From: Palaemon carinicauda
Lineage: Eukaryota > Arthropoda > Malacostraca > Decapoda > Palaemonidae
Length of the DNA stretch: 64,000 nucleotides
Assembly: GCF_036898095.1 (NCBI RefSeq)
Contig: NC_090751.1
Span: 81,008,455 to 81,072,454 of the forward strand
Reading direction: 5' to 3'
In this document: positions 1-12,459 of the stretch, piece after piece
How the letters are laid out: each line of letters starts with the position of its first letter
How positions within the stretch are numbered: position 1 is the stretch's first letter
Made by a program: the position numbers and the translations under genes
Notes under the pieces: generated by a model
The model's input: only the letters and a program-made list of their open reading frames with translations
What the model was told of the DNA's origin: nothing
Database searches by the model: none

Positions 1-1389
1 ACACACATTGAGTATGTTTGTTGGGATGTTGCGTCTTCAAGTAAAGTCTATCCAGTTAACTTTAAAATGGTTTATTTTTCAAAAACAACAGTGTTAACAT
101 CTCCATCACAGGAGTATAGCTGGTTTGGTCGGATGACCATTCCATGTGAAGTATTGATAAGAACTGCCTAAAATATCGATATCACAGATATCGTATAGAC
201 AGTTATCTCAGCATTTAAACACATAATGTAAACTCTACATTAGTATAGGAAGACACCTGCATCCGGTGGCGACACAACTCTTTCACATGGTTTGTATTTG
301 TGTTTATGCTTCACAAAAATGTTACATTGCTGAGATATGCAAATCGCATCCTGTTATGATCTTGTCTGACTACAGCAATTCTCACGCTAGCTTCTACTGC
401 CACAATGACGTATTACGTCATGTGTTTTAAACATGTAGGCTAATATATGACTATTACATGTGTACTTAGAAACATCACGCAAAATGAAAGTTAGGTCTTC
501 AACCTTACTGCACACGCAGTTACTCGACATTGACAATAAATTGACTTAATCAAATACAGGCTCTCATGGCCTTAGAACATGGTACCCTTAGGATGTTTGC
601 AACATGTGTTCGTAACTCTAAGTCCACGGTTGAACTAAACAAGGCGAAATTACAACATTACTGTAATGACTCTATGGTAAATGACATACCGGTGCCTGCA
701 GACATCATCTGAGGCATAAATCAAATCCCTAATCCCAGGGATGACAAATTTACAGACAGATAAAAAATGTACATAACTCACACTGACAAAGGAACTGACC
801 TGGCATGGCGGTAGATAGGAGCCAGAGGCAGAGACACACTACAACTTCATAGACAGTACTTACGCTGTTCGGGGCTTAGGCAGGAATGCCGGGCCTTGCT
901 CAGCATCGCTCAAAGGAAAACTACTGTCTCCTGCACTAATTAAAGGGTCCTTGTAAAATGCGCGGGAACTCTCACTGTATTTAATCAACAAGGGGTTTAA
1001 TTGAGTTTCTTTATAGAATACGAGAGAAAAACAGCTAAAATCTTACGTTAGATCAAAGGATAAACTCAATACTTCGGCTGAAGGCCGTAATTTGCCAGAA
1101 TCTAACAAACTAGCGAGTCCTTGGCTCTAAACATATACATCGATAATTTTGCCTGCATGAATGAATACAATATCATTTTCGTAAATTGTAAATAACAAAG
1201 ACTTGTTTTTCTGACACCCGCTCCTTCACCGCCAGGTGGTAAAAATTTACACCTCCATACTGTCACGTACTGGACAGCGCCCATTCATAGAAATGCCCGC
1301 GAGATCTTCCAGCCTTGCCCCAATTTAACGCAACGTTTGTGAAGTTAAATGGCGGGGATTTCGAATGATCAGTTCGAAATTCCCGACAT
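1..1389. other. Unassigned AT-rich DNA, no gene seen
   Basis: I see no convincing coding region. The longest open frame is about 60 codons, has no recognisable domain and lies in AT-rich DNA. A short palindrome built around TTCGAA occurs near 1352-1385. The stretch may be host intergenic DNA or an old repeat that I do not recognise. Confidence 0.5.
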
Positions 1390-1399
1390 CTCCATTCAT

Positions 1400-2640
1400 C
1401 ATCTTCTACTTCGCGCTTCGTAGTCTTCAGCCATGTAGGCCTGTGTCTTCCAAGTCTTCTAGTGCCTTGTAGAGCACAGCTGAACGTTTGGTGAACTAAT
1501 TTCTCTTGGGGAGTGCAAAGAGCATGTCCAAACCATCTCCATCTACCCTCTCAACCACATATGGCACTCTGAGTAATCTCTCTTATAGTTTCATTTCTAA
1601 TCCTTTCGTGACATTCAACTCCCAATATCCTTCTGAGAGCTTTGTTTTCAAATCTACTAAATCTATTGGAGATAGTTTCATTGTCATACAATGACTCATG
1701 TCCATATAGTAACACCGATCTCACTAAAGTTATATATACTGTAGTCTGATTTTTATATGTAATTTCATGCAATTTGATTTCCAAATTTTACTTGCCATAG
1801 CCATTGTCTGATTTGCCTTTTTTAATCTCTCACAAAACTCCAATTCTAATGACCCTGTATTGGAGATCATAGTTCCTAAATACTTCAATGATTCTGCCTC
1901 ATTAATCCTTTCTCCTTCCAATGATATTTCATCTTCCGTTGCATACTCCGTTCTCATCATCTCTGTCTTCCTTCTATTTATCTTTAGTCCAGCCTCTTGT
2001 GGTATTTCATGTATTCTGGTAAGCAAGCATTGCAAATCCTGAGGTGTTCTGCTAAGAAGGACAGCATCATCAGCATACTCTAGGTCTGCTAAATTCCTAT
2101 CACTAATCCAGTGCAATCCTTCTCCACCATCTCAAACTGTTCTACGCATTACAAAATCCATGAGGAGGATAAACAACATAGGTGACAACACATTCCCTTG
2201 GAGTACTACGCTGTTCATTGGAAATTCATTTGATAAGACTCCATTAACACTAACTTTGCACTTGCTATGCTCATGAATAGACTTGATCAAATTTACATAT
2301 CAATTAAGAGGAATTCCATAATAACGCAGGACTCTCCACAAAATTGGCCGGTGCACACTGTCAAAGGCTTTTTCATAGTCCACAAAGGCCATCAAAAGTG
2401 GATTTCTAAATTCCATGCATTGCTGTACATGTCTTAAAATGAAAATTTGGTCAGTACAACTTCTACTTTTTCTAAAAACTGCTTCTTCATCTCTAAGCTT
2501 TTCATTAATCTTTCTCTCCAGCCTCTTCAGAATAAGCATAATATATATTTTCATAACAACTGACGTAAGTGTTATGCCTCTATAACTATTGCAATCAGTC
2601 AGGTCTCCTTTTTTTTTAGCCATTTTCACCAACACTCCTA
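1400..2640 (-). pseudogene. LINE reverse transcriptase remnant
   Basis: This is the RT domain of the LINE. The frame at 2635-2300 has the fingers block with KKGDLTDC and the palm motif A aspartate in VDYEKAFDSVH. The frame at 2116-1730 has motif C as YADD followed by the thumb-side block GLKIN. The frame at 1784-1551 gives the ALRRILGV block usual near the C-terminus of this family. The pieces lie in different frames and are separated by stops (for example between 2300 and 2116), so no functional enzyme can be made. The enzyme of intact relatives copies its own RNA at a nicked target. Confidence 0.75.
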
Positions 2641-3690
2641 ACTCTTATTCATCAGGTTTTGCCTCTTCATGCCACATTCTACAAAACAATCTTGTAAGTA
2701 TTCCAGGAGTCACTTCATTCTCGGCCAGTATCATCTCTGCAGTTGTTCAATTGTAACCAGGGGTTTCCATCTCTTTAGTGTTTTGAGGATAGCTTCGACT
2801 TCAAACACACTGAATTCATTCATGGGTATATCATGGTCTTCATCAGCTTCAGGTATATCAATCAAATTAGTCCCTTCATATCTAACTAAAGTGTTCATTC
2901 GAACGTTGTCTCTTTTTCTTCTGTTGCTATAACAGAGCCATCTCTCTTTTTGATGGGTATATGCTTCTTCTTTGCCCCAGTCGAGATTTGATTAATAATT
3001 CTATGAGAAATTCTTACACCAGAGCCGCCTCCTGAATTTATAGATTTATCAGCCACATCTGCTTTACTGTCTAAATATTCTCTTCAGTCATTCCTGGCTT
3101 TTATTTTGACTTCACTATCACTACTGGAATACTTAGCATGCTCTACTTTGTAATTTTCATTACTTCCTCGAAAACTTTCAACAATCAATTTCTGTCTGTC
3201 TCCTTTTTATAGTATCCCAAGTATTGTTTGAAATCCATGGCTTTTTCCTTGTAACTGCGTGTCCCAAGACTTCACTACCAACTGACTGATATATGTTTTT
3301 AATATCACACTATTTTTATTAATTGTCTGCACTAACATCATATCGATTCCTATTCAGTTGCAAATGTTTCTCTCTGCTCTTCTTCTAAAAGCTTAGTTGT
3401 ATCAAACCTATGTATTCTATCTACATTTCTGTTGGGTGCTTTCAGTTTTAATTTCAGTGTGGCAATGAGGGGCTGGTGATCACTACCAATGTATGCACCT
3501 CAATAGCTTCTTATATTTCTCAGAGTCCTCCTTCTCTCTTTATTAATGGCTAAGTGATCTATTTGATTTTTGTAATTGCTACAAGGTGAAGTCCATGTAT
3601 ATTTGTGGACGTCCTTGTGCTGGAAAAGAGTACCTACAATAACAAGATTATTTGCTGAACAAAAACTTATAAAATGTGCTCCATTTTTAT
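2641..3690 (-). pseudogene. LINE endonuclease and linker remnant
   Basis: Minus-strand translation near 3680-3370 gives a run resembling the C-terminal half of an APE-type endonuclease, including a YTWTSP block, a QIDHLAI block and the SDHQP signature. One stop interrupts it. Between 3360 and 2640 only short pieces are readable, including a linker rich in E and K and an acidic stretch before the RT. The N-terminal half of the endonuclease, with its first catalytic residues, is absent. Confidence 0.6.
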
Positions 3691-3708
3691 TTGCAACTTT
3701 GCCTTGAT

Positions 3709-3827
<119 letters not shown>

Positions 3828-3870
3828 AACGGATTTTGAGCAAAGCAAAAAATCTATTTTGGGTGAGATA

Positions 3871-4170
3871 GCCATGTCGTCCTGATGGAAGGTTCCTTAA
3901 GGTAGCTTTCTGAGGGATATTTTGCTACAGTGATACTCCCAGAGAATTAACCATAGGTCTCCGGAATTCTAACTCCTGGCGCGAGTATCCTTAATATATC
4001 TTCAAGGATATCGCATAATATCAGGGAATGTATTTTTTGATACGACACATAGCAATCTTACCCCGAATAGATTTTACTCTTTGAGAGGGAAGAGTGGCGA
4101 ACGAAGGGGAGCCGTTATCAAGGTACCCGGTGGACACCCTCCCTGTACTACTACGGCCCATTATTCCTTG
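3871..4170. repeat. DIRS-A left ITR
   Basis: This stretch is the inverted copy of 12072-12371, with mismatches and small indels. Shared blocks include the terminal CCATCAGG region, a GATATCGCATAATATCAGG block and a GGGGAGCCGTTATCAAGG block. Long inverted terminal repeats are diagnostic of the DIRS1 group among YR retrotransposons. Confidence 0.85.
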
Positions 4171-4266
4171 TTGCATTTAAGCAGGAATAGCCACAGATAG
4201 AGTAGTTTCGGGTGGGGTCTTTTCATTACATAGTTGTTTGTTTTTTCTTTTTGAAAGAAGGGTGGG

Positions 4267-4360
4267 TCCATCAGGACGACATGGCTATCTCACCCAAAAA
4301 TAGATTTTTTGCTTTGCTCAAAATCCGTTTTTTGGGCTCAGCCATGTCATCCTGATGGAA
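4267..4360. repeat. DIRS-A internal complementary region (ICR)
   Basis: The left half is the reverse complement of the left element end (from AACGGATTTTGAG through CCTGATGGA). The right half is the complement of the right end (TTCCATCAGG to GAGCCCAAA). The two halves meet at a T-run corresponding to the joined ends. In DIRS elements the ICR is thought to template circularisation of the cDNA. Confidence 0.85.
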
Positions 4361-4639
4361 GCTTACCAGAGAATTAACTTGAAAGTACTATATCTGTGGG
4401 TTTGTATAAGTGCCTTTACTTTGAATGAGTTCCTTATATGGTCTCCTAGACCTTTATATATAAGACCTTACCGCTATTTGTCATATCCACTAAGTGTGGA
4501 ACTAACTTAGGGATTCCTGCCCCTGTAGGGAAATTGTCGACTTCGACTATAAAGATTCAAAGTTTGCATTTCCGTAGGAACAAGAGGGAAACTTCTTCGA
4601 GATTACCTGGTTGAGTCCCAAAACAGTCCACTGTTCATC

Positions 4640-5880
4640 ACAGCCCTAGACGACAGGTTTTATGACATGACCTACCGCCACCACAAAGTGTTTTATCTCA
4701 TGCATTTGCTTCGCATAATGTTTATAGAAGACTCTAGAGGATTTCCAACCCGTAAATGAGCAGAGCCTATCAAAGTCCATATGTTGAAAGAAGTTCAACG
4801 AAGAAGCAACGTTTCTTGGATCGTGACCTGCGGGTGTACTGTCAGGATCCGCTCTGCGAATAAAGTAGGTGAGTTTCGCCCTCAGTTGTTTTAGGGATAG
4901 GTTTGATCCTGAGGATTCGCTTCAGAAGAGCTATCCCTCCTTGAAGTCTGAAGTTCTTCGAAGATAGACCTTAAGACACTCTACTGGACATAGAGAGACA
5001 TCTTCCTTCAGAGGGCAGATTCTCCAAGAACTCCACCTTTTGGTGGGCAGCTCGTTTTTAAGAAAAGTAAGATCAGGGAAAAGGTTCAGTTTTTCCTCTT
5101 CTGTGAACTGAATATGGCCTTCATTTCTGGATAAGGCCACTATTTCACTTATTCTAGCCCCCTCAGGCTATAGCAAACAGAAATATCACTTTCTGTGTTA
5201 GATCCTTTAGGGTGCCATCCTCGTTGTTCATGTTCGAAGCGTAGTGCAAGACTTTGTCCAATGACCATGATATGGGCTTTGGAGGAGTTGCTGGTTTGAG
5301 TCTAGCGCATGCTTTCGGTATCTTATTGAAGATTTCACTTGAAAGGTCCACCTGAAAGGCGTAAAGATGAGGTTTAGTCAAAGCTGACTTACACACAGTT
5401 ATTGTGGTGGAAGCCAGGCCTTGATCATGTAGGTAGATGAAGAAGGAGAGACAGAAATCTATTGATATTTCTGTAGGTTTCTTTGTTTTCACGAAGGAAA
5501 CCCACTTCTTCCAAGACAATACATATTGTCTCCTAATTGAATTTGACTTGTATTTTTCTATAAAGTCGATGTTGTCTTTTGAGATCTCAAACCTTTTCTT
5601 GTCTGCTAAGGCGAGAAAATCATGAGAATTAGGTTGTTGGTTCTCGAGTATGAAGCGTAGACAGTCGACTTCTGAACTAGTTGGGATAGATCTGGGTTCG
5701 GTAGAGGGAACAGCTTCAGTTTCAATTCTAGAACTAGAGGGAACCAATTGCTTCTGGGCCATTTGGGGGCCACTACTGCTGCTGTTCCTCTGAAGGATCT
5801 TAGATTGTTGAGGACCTTCAGCAGGAGATTGGTTGGTGGGAAAAGATAGATTTGATTCCATCTGTTCCAATCGAGAGACA
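4640..5880 (-). pseudogene. DIRS-A tyrosine recombinase, broken
   Basis: In intact copies YR joins the circular cDNA to its target. The N-terminal core-binding part is readable at 5870-5163, including VDCLRFI, RRQYVLSWKKWVSF and SWSLDKVLHYA. The frame shifts near 5165, exactly in the block that should read ASGARVSEI and hold the first catalytic arginine. The next piece (5140-4931) has KNELPTKRW and ICPLKEDVSLCPVE. Beyond it, several further stops and shifts run through the HxxR and tyrosine region, where only traces can be read. The frame overlaps the end of the RT/RH frame, as in the better copies. Confidence 0.8.
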
Positions 5881-7554
5881 TGGCATCTATCGCTTTAGCC
5901 TGAGTGTCCTCGTAAGGGGCTACATATCGAGGTAGTTTCTTGTTGTCGCTCGTTGTAAAAAGGTCGATCTGCAGTTCTGGGACTTTTTCCAAGATGAAGG
6001 AGAATGAGTCTGCATCTAGGGACCATTCTGTCTCTATCGGCTTTCGCCAGGATGTAGCATCCGCCGTCACATTGCGGAACCCTTGCAGGTGAACTGCTGA
6101 TAAGTGCCATCTCATTTTCCTTGCCAGGTGGAAGATGGCTAGCATCACGTGATTGATGTGAGGTGATTTCGAGCCTTGTCGGTTTAGACATTTTACCATC
6201 ACCTCACTGTCCAAGACCCGTCTGATGTGGACTAATCTGCGAGGGGATAGTTTCTTCAACGTTAGGAAGACTGCCATAGCTTCCAAGATGTTGATGTGAA
6301 AGGTTTTGAACTGGTGCGACCAATTCCCCCTACACTTTCCTTTGTTGGGAATGGCCTCCCCATCCTTCCAGGGAGGCAGGCATCTGTGTGAATTACCACC
6401 GATGGTTGAGGTGGTTGTAAGGGAATTGTTCGTGTTAGGCTCTTGACTGTTGACCACGGCCTTAGAAGCGTGCGCACTGGTCGGTGTCAACCTTTGTTGA
6501 TCTCTTCAAGCGTTTGATGCGTATCTTCTCCTGACTCCTGACGCATCCTTTAATTGTGCTTTTAGCACTGGGTCTGTCACTGCTACGAACTGGAGAGAGC
6601 CCAGTACTCTTTCCTGTTGGCGTCTCAGTAGTCTCTTGACAGATCCCGCTATCTCTCTCCTCTTCTTCGGAGGAATGAAGAGATGGTGTGACTGCAAGTT
6701 CCAATGGATTCCTAACAATTGAAACTCCTGAGCTGGAGAACGGCGAGACTTCTTGCAGTTGATCTTGAAGCCTAGGTGTTCCAGGAACTGGATCACCTTT
6801 GTGGCTGCTTGTAGACAGGCTGTCTTGGATGCTGCCCACACCAGCCAATCGTCCAGGTATGCCACTACCTGAATTCCTTCTAAGCGTAGTTGTTGGACGA
6901 TTGTATCCGCAAGTTTCGTGAATATCCTTGGGGCTATATTTAGCCCAAAGGGCATGGCTGTGAAGGCATATTTCGTCTTCTGTAGCCTGAATCCTAGGTA
7001 GGAGGAGAGGGGAGGCTGACTGGTAGGTGCCAATAAGCATCTGTCAGGTCTATTGAGACTGTACGCCCCTTTTGGTAGAAGGGTCCTTATGTGTTGTAAG
7101 GTAAGGATCCGGAACTTGTTGTTCTCAATGAACTTGTTGAGTGGAGACAAGTCTAGAATGACTCTGAGTTTGTCCGGGTCCTTCTTGGGAACACAAAACA
7201 GCCTTCCCTGGAATTTGATGGACTTAGTTTTCCTTATTACCTTTTTGTTCAAGAGTTCTGAGGTATATTCTTCCAATAAGGGGTGGAGTGTTGGAAGAAT
7301 TGAGGAAAAGGAGGTGGAATTTTGTTCCATTTCCAACCGAGTCCATTCTTGATTAGGCTGTGGGCCCAGGGATCGAAGGTCCAACGATCCCGAAAGTGGA
7401 AGAGTCTCCCTTCTACCTGGAGCATCTCATTGCCGAGATGTTCCTGAGGATCTATTTCCGTGACCGCGTCCTCCTCTACCCCTTGAGGGGTTTCTTGAGG
7501 AACCTCTTTTTGAACCTCTGCCTTTGGAGCAAAAGGTAATTGTGTGCCTCTCAA
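5606..7554 (-). pseudogene. DIRS-A reverse transcriptase / RNase H, broken
   Basis: RT motifs are readable from the block WTFDPWAHSL through GRLFCVPKKD, VILDLSPLNKF, AMPFGLN and the catalytic YLDD. RNase H follows with INILEAMAVFLTLKKL, VLDSEV and GFRNVTADA. Lesions: a 1-base loss near 7290; a local frameshift near 7050-7010 that scrambles motif A, where SIDLADAYW is expected; and a TGA at 6506-6508 in place of an arginine codon. That last stop is at the same codon as in DIRS-C. The RH frame continues to 5606 with the conserved WNRW...YLFPP...LVAPKWP tail found in all copies. I see no clear methyltransferase domain. Confidence 0.85.
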
Positions 7555-8471
7555 AGCCTGGATTAAAAGCAGGCAATTGAGCTACTAACTGTTGGGGTAC
7601 CATCTGCGAGGTGGCTTGCGGCTGAGCTACCATTTGGGGCACTGTGGCCATGGCCACGGTTGGAAGTTTTGCAGGTCTGCGTGGTTTCTTTGTCTTCCTG
7701 TTTTTAGGTTGGAGACCAGCGTCTGAGGATGATTTTCTCTTGGAAGACATGCCCTACTTCTGGAGAAGGTTCCTATTCTCCGTGGTGGCTTTGGCGATGA
7801 TCTCCTGAACCTCACCTTGTGGAAAGAGGCCCTTGCCCCAGATGCATGAAGTGATCAGCTTCCTGGGTACGTGTTTGACCATTGCTGCGGAAAAGGAGGT
7901 GGAATTTTGTTCCATTTCCAACCGAGTCCATTCTTGATTAGGCTGTGGGCCCAGGGATCGAAGGTCCAACGATCCCGAAAGTGGATGAGTCTCCCTCCTA
8001 CCTGGAGCATCTCATTGCTGAGGTGTTCCTGAGGATCTATTTCCGTGACCGCGTCCTCCTCTACCCCTTGAGGGGTTTCTTGAGGAACCTCTTTTTGAAC
8101 CTCTGCCTTTGGGGCAAAAGGTAATTGTGTGCTTCTCAAAGCCTGGATTAAAAGCAGGCAATTGAGCTACTAACTGTTGGGGTACCATCTGCGAGGTGGC
8201 TTGCGGCTGAGCTACCATTTGGGGCACTGTGGCCATGGCCACGGTTGGAAGTTTTGCAGGTCTGCGTGGTTTCTTTGTCTTCCTGTTTTTAGGTTGGAGA
8301 CCAGCGTCTGAGGATGATTTTCTCTTGGAAGACATGCCCTACTTCTGGAGAAGGTTCCTATTCTCCGTGGTGGCTTTGGCGATGACCTCCTGAACCTCAC
8401 CTTGTGGAAAGAGGTCCTTGCCCCAGATGCATGAAGTGATCAGCTTCCTGGGTACGTGTTTGACCATTGCT
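7302..8471. repeat. 585-bp tandem duplication inside DIRS-A
   Basis: The segment 7302-7886 is repeated at 7887-8471 with few changes. It covers the end of gag and the start of RT. The junction joins the gag sequence CCATTGCTGCGG to the RT sequence GAAAAGGAGGTGG. Reading on the minus strand, gag ends, RT starts and stops at the junction, and then the gag tail and the RT start occur again. The near identity of the two units suggests the duplication is more recent than much of the decay. Confidence 0.9.
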
Positions 8472-10000
8472 GCGGCAAACACATGCTCTCTACAGGCCCT
8501 CCTGGACCTAACAAAAGCATACAAATCCTTCACAAGGGTACCCATGTGAGCCTTGGCTAAGACCATGTACATGTCTGGGGCATTGGAAAGGCCTGCACAC
8601 ATTTCCATGTAGTTTTGAAGAGACAAAGAAGCGGCTAGTCTCTCTTTTGTCTCCTGTTCCCTTCTCAAAAGATGCTCTTGGCAGTTTTGGAAGGTTCTCA
8701 TTGAACTGCTGACCTGCTATCTCTGGATCCAGTTTAGAGACGGAGAAGGTTAGATGAACCTCGTTCCACTTCTCCTCGCAGGTAGGCATGGCTAGAGATA
8801 ATGATCTGCATTCTTCTAGCACTGGGCATGGTTTACCCACATCGACTGCTTTTATGACACATTCAAGAGCTTTCACCGAGAAGGGGAAGGCTCTGGAGGA
8901 AGGAGCAATGAAGGTAGGATGCCTCTTCCTCAATGCTGAGACTTTGGAGTTGGTGTAACCGGCTCCTTTTAGGGTCTTGGACAGGAGAGCCTGTGCCATG
9001 TCATGCTCGAAGACAATGACTTCCTTCAGTTCCGTCTCCTCACAGGATGCTGGTTCATCCCGCAGTCTCATGTAACAGTCTGGGTATGCCGAAAGGCTAG
9101 TCCAGAATTGAAGATCTTCAAGGGGTTTGGCCCCAACTTCTCAGAGGTATAGAGCTTCCCATCCATCATGGCCATATGCTCCGTGTATCTCCAGGGATTG
9201 GTTTCGAAGTATTGAGGTAAATCAGACACCTTAAGAGGCTTAGGAAAGCCTCTGAAAACGCCCGGGCATTACACTTCTCTTACCTCTTTCTTCGTCTCTT
9301 TGAGATCTTGCTTAATCTCCTGCTGTTCCTTGTGGAACACTGCCATCATCTGCTGAATCGACTCTAGGAGGGCTTCGCTCCTGGCAATCAGCGGATCCGG
9401 ATGGGTAGTTGGGGCTGAAGAGGTTGGCGACACAGGTTGATATGCTGTCAGGGAAAACCGAGGGTCCTCAATTACCGTCGACATGTATCCTTCTTCCTCC
9501 GTAGGTGGTTGAACCCCATCTTCTTCAGGGTCTTCTTGTAGAAGGTCCTTTTCGGTGTCGGTAGACACCTCCGACATCCGTTCCTGGTGGATATCCAAGC
9601 CTTCAAGTGCCTTATTAATATCTGCATCCACTGTCAGTTGGATGAAGGGAGGCTTGACCTGTACTTAGGGCACAACCGCATTGGCTTGGGCCTTAGGGAA
9701 CAGAAGGCACCTCATAGCTTCATTAGGTAGGTAAGGTCCCGGAGAGTTCTTCTGGAACCCTCTTACCCACCTCCGAAGAGTTTCTCTTGCTGTATGCCTT
9801 GACTCTGTAGTGTCAGGGATATCTTCTCCAAATCCCTCGGTCATCAGAGCCGAACAGATGGTGCAACCCTTCGAGTCCCTATACTTCAGGGTTTCAAAAA
9901 GGATGGAGCAGGGGGCATGAGACCCGCACATCGTATGCCCGCAAAAGCCCTTATTCCTGTGGTTGCAGAACACGAATGCACACTTCACCGTTGGCTCCAC
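8012..10000 (-). pseudogene. DIRS-A Gag-like protein, broken
   Basis: This is the Gag-like ORF. It begins right after a splice-acceptor-like site (AG at 10001-10002) without an ATG. The N-terminus has the conserved Cys/His cluster (CAFVFC, then HTMCGSHAPC, then CTIC). A TAA at 9665-9667 interrupts it. The same frame resumes with the acidic block ERMSEVSTDTEKDLL and ends again at 9269. Later parts lie in two other frames: 9071-8508 (core with HPTFIAPS) and 8701-8339 (LLRREQETKERLAAS). The C-terminus is basic and RG-rich. A second copy of the C-terminal part lies at 7427-7750 because of the 585-bp duplication. Confidence 0.8.
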
Positions 10001-10002
10001 CT

Positions 10003-12071
10003 GTAAGGAAAGAGAAGGTGAAATGAGTATAGGGTTATTTATATCATTGATATAAATGCATATATTTAACAAAAGTATTGCTTACTATTATATTTAATAG
10101 CTTAGGATAGTAAGCTAGAAAGGAAATAGGAAAGACACATATCTGTGTTTCCTCTCCAGGCAATTGCTGTGATCTCCGTCAATATTAATATTTTAATCTC
10201 CCTATGTGGGAAAATAGAGTGGAATAACTCCCTTACTTAGAGCTGGAGTCAGTGAATATCTACACTAACTCCTCCACTTGTAAATATTAATACTGATTCG
10301 GTGATTTATAAGAGTCCCGATGATCGAGGATTCATCAGGATGTTGAAGGAATACTTCACCTCAACATTTTATTCGGTTTCAACAATAGACTGTGAAAGGA
10401 TACACAGAGTATGTTAGAAATACTTGAACTACTGTATCATTGTATACTGTAGTTTTCTAACTGCTGTATTGTTATACTGCAGGAATACTGGCTACTGTAT
10501 TGTCATATACTGTAGTTTTACCGGTATACTACCGGGGTTAGGCTAGTGCCGTAACTGATAGGGAGAGAGAAAAAATGGAAAGTAGGATTCCGTATTATTA
10601 TAGTTTAGTACAATAATTGGAGGTGTAGGGGGGCTACTGCCTTCTACATCCTCCTTCCCAGAATGAGAGTTCTAATGAAAGAGGAGGAATGCATTTGATT
10701 CTAGCTTCCATCTAGCCACAAATTCTGCTGCCGGCTGTACTGCCGGTTGCGAGGTTTGTGGATGGTAGTCCAAGAGAGGACTGAAGAATTCTCAACATTA
10801 TAATGGGTTTCCCACCGGCAGCCATCAGGGCCGGCTCAGCCTTTCCCCCGGAGCATTCGCTTCTGTTAGGGAGCTGGTCGAGGCGGTAACCTAACCGCCG
10901 CTTGTAGGGACCCGGCCGGTAACTCAATCGGCCCGGCAAGCGGGGATGATTTTAGAATACCGGCCAAAGGAAATTTGCGACGGCTAGTCCGACACTAAAA
11001 GACAGAAGGGGGGAGGGAAAAGGGTCTTGTAGTTTACGAGGGGAGAAAGGCGACGGCAAGAATGCCGTCCGCTTTCGGCTGTAAATCAAGGAAGCATAGC
11101 TTCCTGTGTCGATGCCGTCGTAGGTGGCAGGGGAATAAGAATTCCCCTGTCAGCGACATTGTCGGTTATAAGACATGTCTTATAGTCTACAAGGGAGAAA
11201 GGTGGCGGCAATTATGCCGTCTACTTTCGGTTGTAAACTAGGGAAGCATAGCTTCCTTTGCCGACAACGTCTTAGCCAGAAGAAGAATCACGATTCCCCT
11301 GTCGATGACATTATTGGCTACAAGACAATACAGCCTGAGTTGCTGTCATACTTCAAAGCTGGGATACTCGGTGGCAAAGAAGATCGACGGTAAAACACTA
11401 TCCAAGTCAAGCCGGAGTTAACTACTCGTTGGCGATGGCGGAAGATAGGGTTGCCGCTTGGGATGGCGGCGCTCAGGGGGGAAGAAGGGTTTATCCTCTT
11501 TTCTCTAAAAGAGAAGCGTATCGAATTATACCAATAATTCTAGGGGATATATATCCCCGACCGAATTAATTGAAACAATACTAGAGGTTAAACAATGGGA
11601 TTAACATTACTAACGTATACCAAATGGGTTAGGCTAGCCTAACTCGAGTGGGGACCGCGGCTACGAATGATACCACCGAGGCCCTATCGTATACGAAAGA
11701 AACGTTATATTTTGGAAGAGGAAATGTTATATATGTATATGCAATCTTCACTAGTATAATTTTGCCTAACTAGCTAGAAAATTTCTTTAAAGCTAAATAC
11801 CGGGAACGTCTCACTACTAACTAAATAATTGTGTTTATGATGTGCGACAGCGGTCTCAAGATGGCCGCCTCCGGAGATGGCAGTGCTCCACTTAACACAC
11901 CAAAATTATGTTAATTTAACTGTGAGAAGGGAGCCGTAAATTATGCACAGGAAAGATTAAATACTCAACTTTCCAGAGGCTGAAGATGCTGTAGATTGCA
12001 TGATGATATTCCTAAAAACAGTAACAACACCGAGAGAAACGTGGGAGAGCACCTAGCTTAAATGCTATGTT
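10003..12071 (-). other. DIRS-A 5' leader, noncoding
   Basis: About 2 kb lies between gag and the right ITR with no convincing ORF. The intron-like segment seen in other copies runs from about 10142 to 10001 here, but the donor reads ATATGT instead of GTATGT. The zone 10700-11300 is rich in GCCGG/CCGGC words, as in the leaders of D, E, G and H. Upstream come AT-rich stretches and small inverted repeats. Confidence 0.6.
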
Positions 12072-12371
12072 CAAAGGAATAATGGGCCGTAGTAGTACAA
12101 GGAGGGGGTCCACCTGGTACCTTGATAACGGCTCCCCTTCGTTCGCCACTCTTCCCCCTCAAAGAGTAAAATCTATTTGGGGTAAGATTGCTATGTGTCG
12201 TATCAAAAAATACGTCCCCTGATATTATGCGATATCCTTGAATATATATTAAGGATACTCGTGCCAAGAGTTAGAATTCTGGAGACCTAAGGTTAATTCT
12301 CTGGGAGTATCACTATAGCAAAATATCCCTCAGAAAGCTACCATAAGGAACCTTCCATCAGGAAGACATGG
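12072..12371. repeat. DIRS-A right ITR
   Basis: This is the inverted partner of 3871-4170. The terminal 11 bp beyond it (TGAGCCCAAA side) is not part of the ITR but is represented in the ICR. In DIRS elements the 5' ITR is expected to contain the promoter. Confidence 0.85.
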
Positions 12372-12378
12372 CTGAGCC

Positions 12379-12382
<4 letters not shown>

Positions 12383-12455
<73 letters not shown>
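12383..12455. repeat. (TA)n microsatellite
   Basis: About 70 bp of TA lies exactly between the right end of DIRS-A and the left end of DIRS-B (AACAGATTTTGATC). Confidence 0.95.

Positions 12456-12459
<4 letters not shown>

Larger units (their letters stand above)
3828..12382 (-). mobile_element. DIRS-A: decayed DIRS-type YR retrotransposon
   Basis: This 8.55-kb element reads on the minus strand, so its 5' end is at the right. It has the DIRS layout: ITRs at both ends, an ICR just inside the left (3') end, and then YR, RT/RH and gag in reverse order. The left end begins AACGG and the right end finishes GAGCCCAAA; both abut TA repeats. All three ORFs carry several stops and frameshifts. Two copies of a 585-bp segment lie at the gag/RT border. 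The 3' region between the ICR and YR (4361-4640) holds no gene. The ITR sequence groups A with fragments B and F rather than with C/D or G/H. Confidence 0.9.

Noticed and set aside
1102..1284. 60-codon minus-strand ORF
   Set aside because: It is short, has no recognisable domain, and lies in AT-rich DNA where such frames are expected by chance.
3828..12382. LTR retrotransposon or endogenous virus
   Set aside because: There are no direct LTRs, no integrase or protease motifs, and the terminal repeats are inverted. The recombinase is of the tyrosine type.
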